Of a stretch of DNA of 7,020 nt, positions 6,637 to 7,020 are shown piece by piece. The notes beneath the pieces were generated by a model. It worked only from the letters and a program-made list of their open reading frames with translations. It was not told where the DNA came from and searched no databases. Origin of the DNA: CAYYIS01 sp964470965 (GTDB lineage: Bacteria > JAAXHH01 > JABIQT01). The position numbers and the translations under genes were made by a program. How positions within the stretch are numbered: the stretch's first letter is position 1; each line of letters starts with the position of its first letter. The DNA is taken from assembly GCA_964470965.1 (NCBI GenBank), contig CAYYIS010000105.1:1-7020 (forward strand). The letters are read 5' to 3'.

Positions 6637-7018
6637 CCGGAGTTCGTCAAGTCAATAGAAATGGTCTCCGTTCCTGCATCCAAACCATAGACGCCGGCCA
6701 CATCGGTATCACGATTATCCTCTAACCGTACGGCGCTTTTTTGAATCAACGTGTATGTTTGTGCCCCTCCGTAAATGAACCTTTTATTCATGGGGAAGAA
6801 ATCAGGCCGGAATCGCATGCGTAACCCTGTACATCAATGTCTCCCTGGTACGGATATGCACACAGCACCGGCCGACAGTGGATCATCGCTTTTCCCTTGT
6901 AAAACACCAGGATGGAGTATATCTTACCACGCACCCGAGGTTATACCTCCATGTTCCTTTTATGAAATCCTCATACTGCCCCTTCTCCGTTAACAATCAG
7001 TCCAAACACATATGACCC
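6621..7018 (-). pseudogene. Probable decayed minus-strand gene of unknown family
   Basis: No intact gene is visible after the PhyH stop, but the minus strand reads like protein in two frames. One frame runs from 7018 towards about 6819. It includes YVFGLIVNGEGAV, then RGKIYSILVFYKGKAMI and PYQGDIDVQGYA, and is interrupted by stops at 6976-6974 and 6943-6941. The next frame takes over at about 6818 with MRFRPDFFPMNKRFIYGG and ends DTDVAGVYGLDAGTETISI, then LTNSGYPLR and TAG at 6623-6621. In the last 48 codons of sense sequence counted, about 70% begin with a purine, as in real coding DNA. The simplest reading is one gene broken by two stops and a frameshift. Its tail overlaps the PhyH gene end by 16 bases in convergent orientation. 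I do not recognise the family. A short intact gene at 6818-6621 (65 residues) is the alternative. Confidence 0.3.
6692..6742 (+). terminator. Weak terminator-like structure downstream of the PhyH gene
   Basis: CGCCG (6692-6696) can pair with CGGCG (6731-6735), and CGGT (6704-6707) with ACCG (6725-6728). Together they form an interrupted stem, with a run of six T at 6737-6742 after it. It begins about 55 bases after the PhyH stop, a sensible place to end that transcript. The stem is broken by an unequal internal loop, and the same bases fall inside the minus-strand relic, so the match may be accidental. Confidence 0.25.
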
Positions 7019-7020
7019 AA

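Noticed and set aside
6775..6993. Plus-strand open frame of 72 codons starting MNLLFMGKK near the right end.
   Set aside because: It has no ribosome binding site, is rich in Pro, Ser and Cys without pattern, and lies opposite a minus-strand stretch with better coding character.
7012..7020. ATG at the very right edge as the start of a new plus-strand gene.
   Set aside because: Only three codons are visible and there is no ribosome binding site in front.

Overview
The window looks like a piece of chromosome from an uncultivated Gram-negative bacterium. It has roughly balanced base composition and plus-strand genes with short or overlapping junctions. The gene types are an exported TolB-like propeller protein, a formylglycine-type sulfatase, a dipeptide/oligopeptide-binding protein, a metal-dependent amidohydrolase and a phytanoyl-CoA-dioxygenase-like enzyme. 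That mixture is common in marine or sponge-associated lineages such as Poribacteria, Latescibacterota and their relatives. This placement is an inference from gene content only; there is no rRNA or other marker gene.

Layout: bases 1-985 hold most of a TolB-like beta-propeller gene that is open at the left edge. A short spacer with a 10-bp-stem hairpin (1018-1044) and a small nested palindrome (1061-1078) follows. Bases 1092-5589 form a tight three-gene operon: sulfatase, solute-binding protein, amidohydrolase. Both internal junctions overlap (ATGA at 2564-2567, TGATG at 4349-4353), which points to translational coupling. Bases 5590-5808 look like an empty spacer but contain a frameshifted relic of the N-terminus of an enolase-superfamily (mandelate racemase/muconate lactonizing type) gene. 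Bases 5809-6636 encode an intact Fe(II)/2-oxoglutarate oxygenase of the PhyH family. Bases 6637-7020 have no intact gene, but the minus strand carries protein-like segments in two frames that end inside the tail of the PhyH gene, probably a decayed gene.

How the genes may work together (inference): the binding protein has an export signal, while the sulfatase and amidohydrolase do not. The simplest model is capture of a sulfated (or phosphonate-like) amide or peptide-like compound outside the inner membrane, uptake through a permease encoded elsewhere, and removal of the sulfate and hydrolysis in the cytoplasm. The enolase-family relic directly downstream suggests the locus once had a further catabolic enzyme. 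No mobile element, CRISPR array, tRNA or rRNA was seen.
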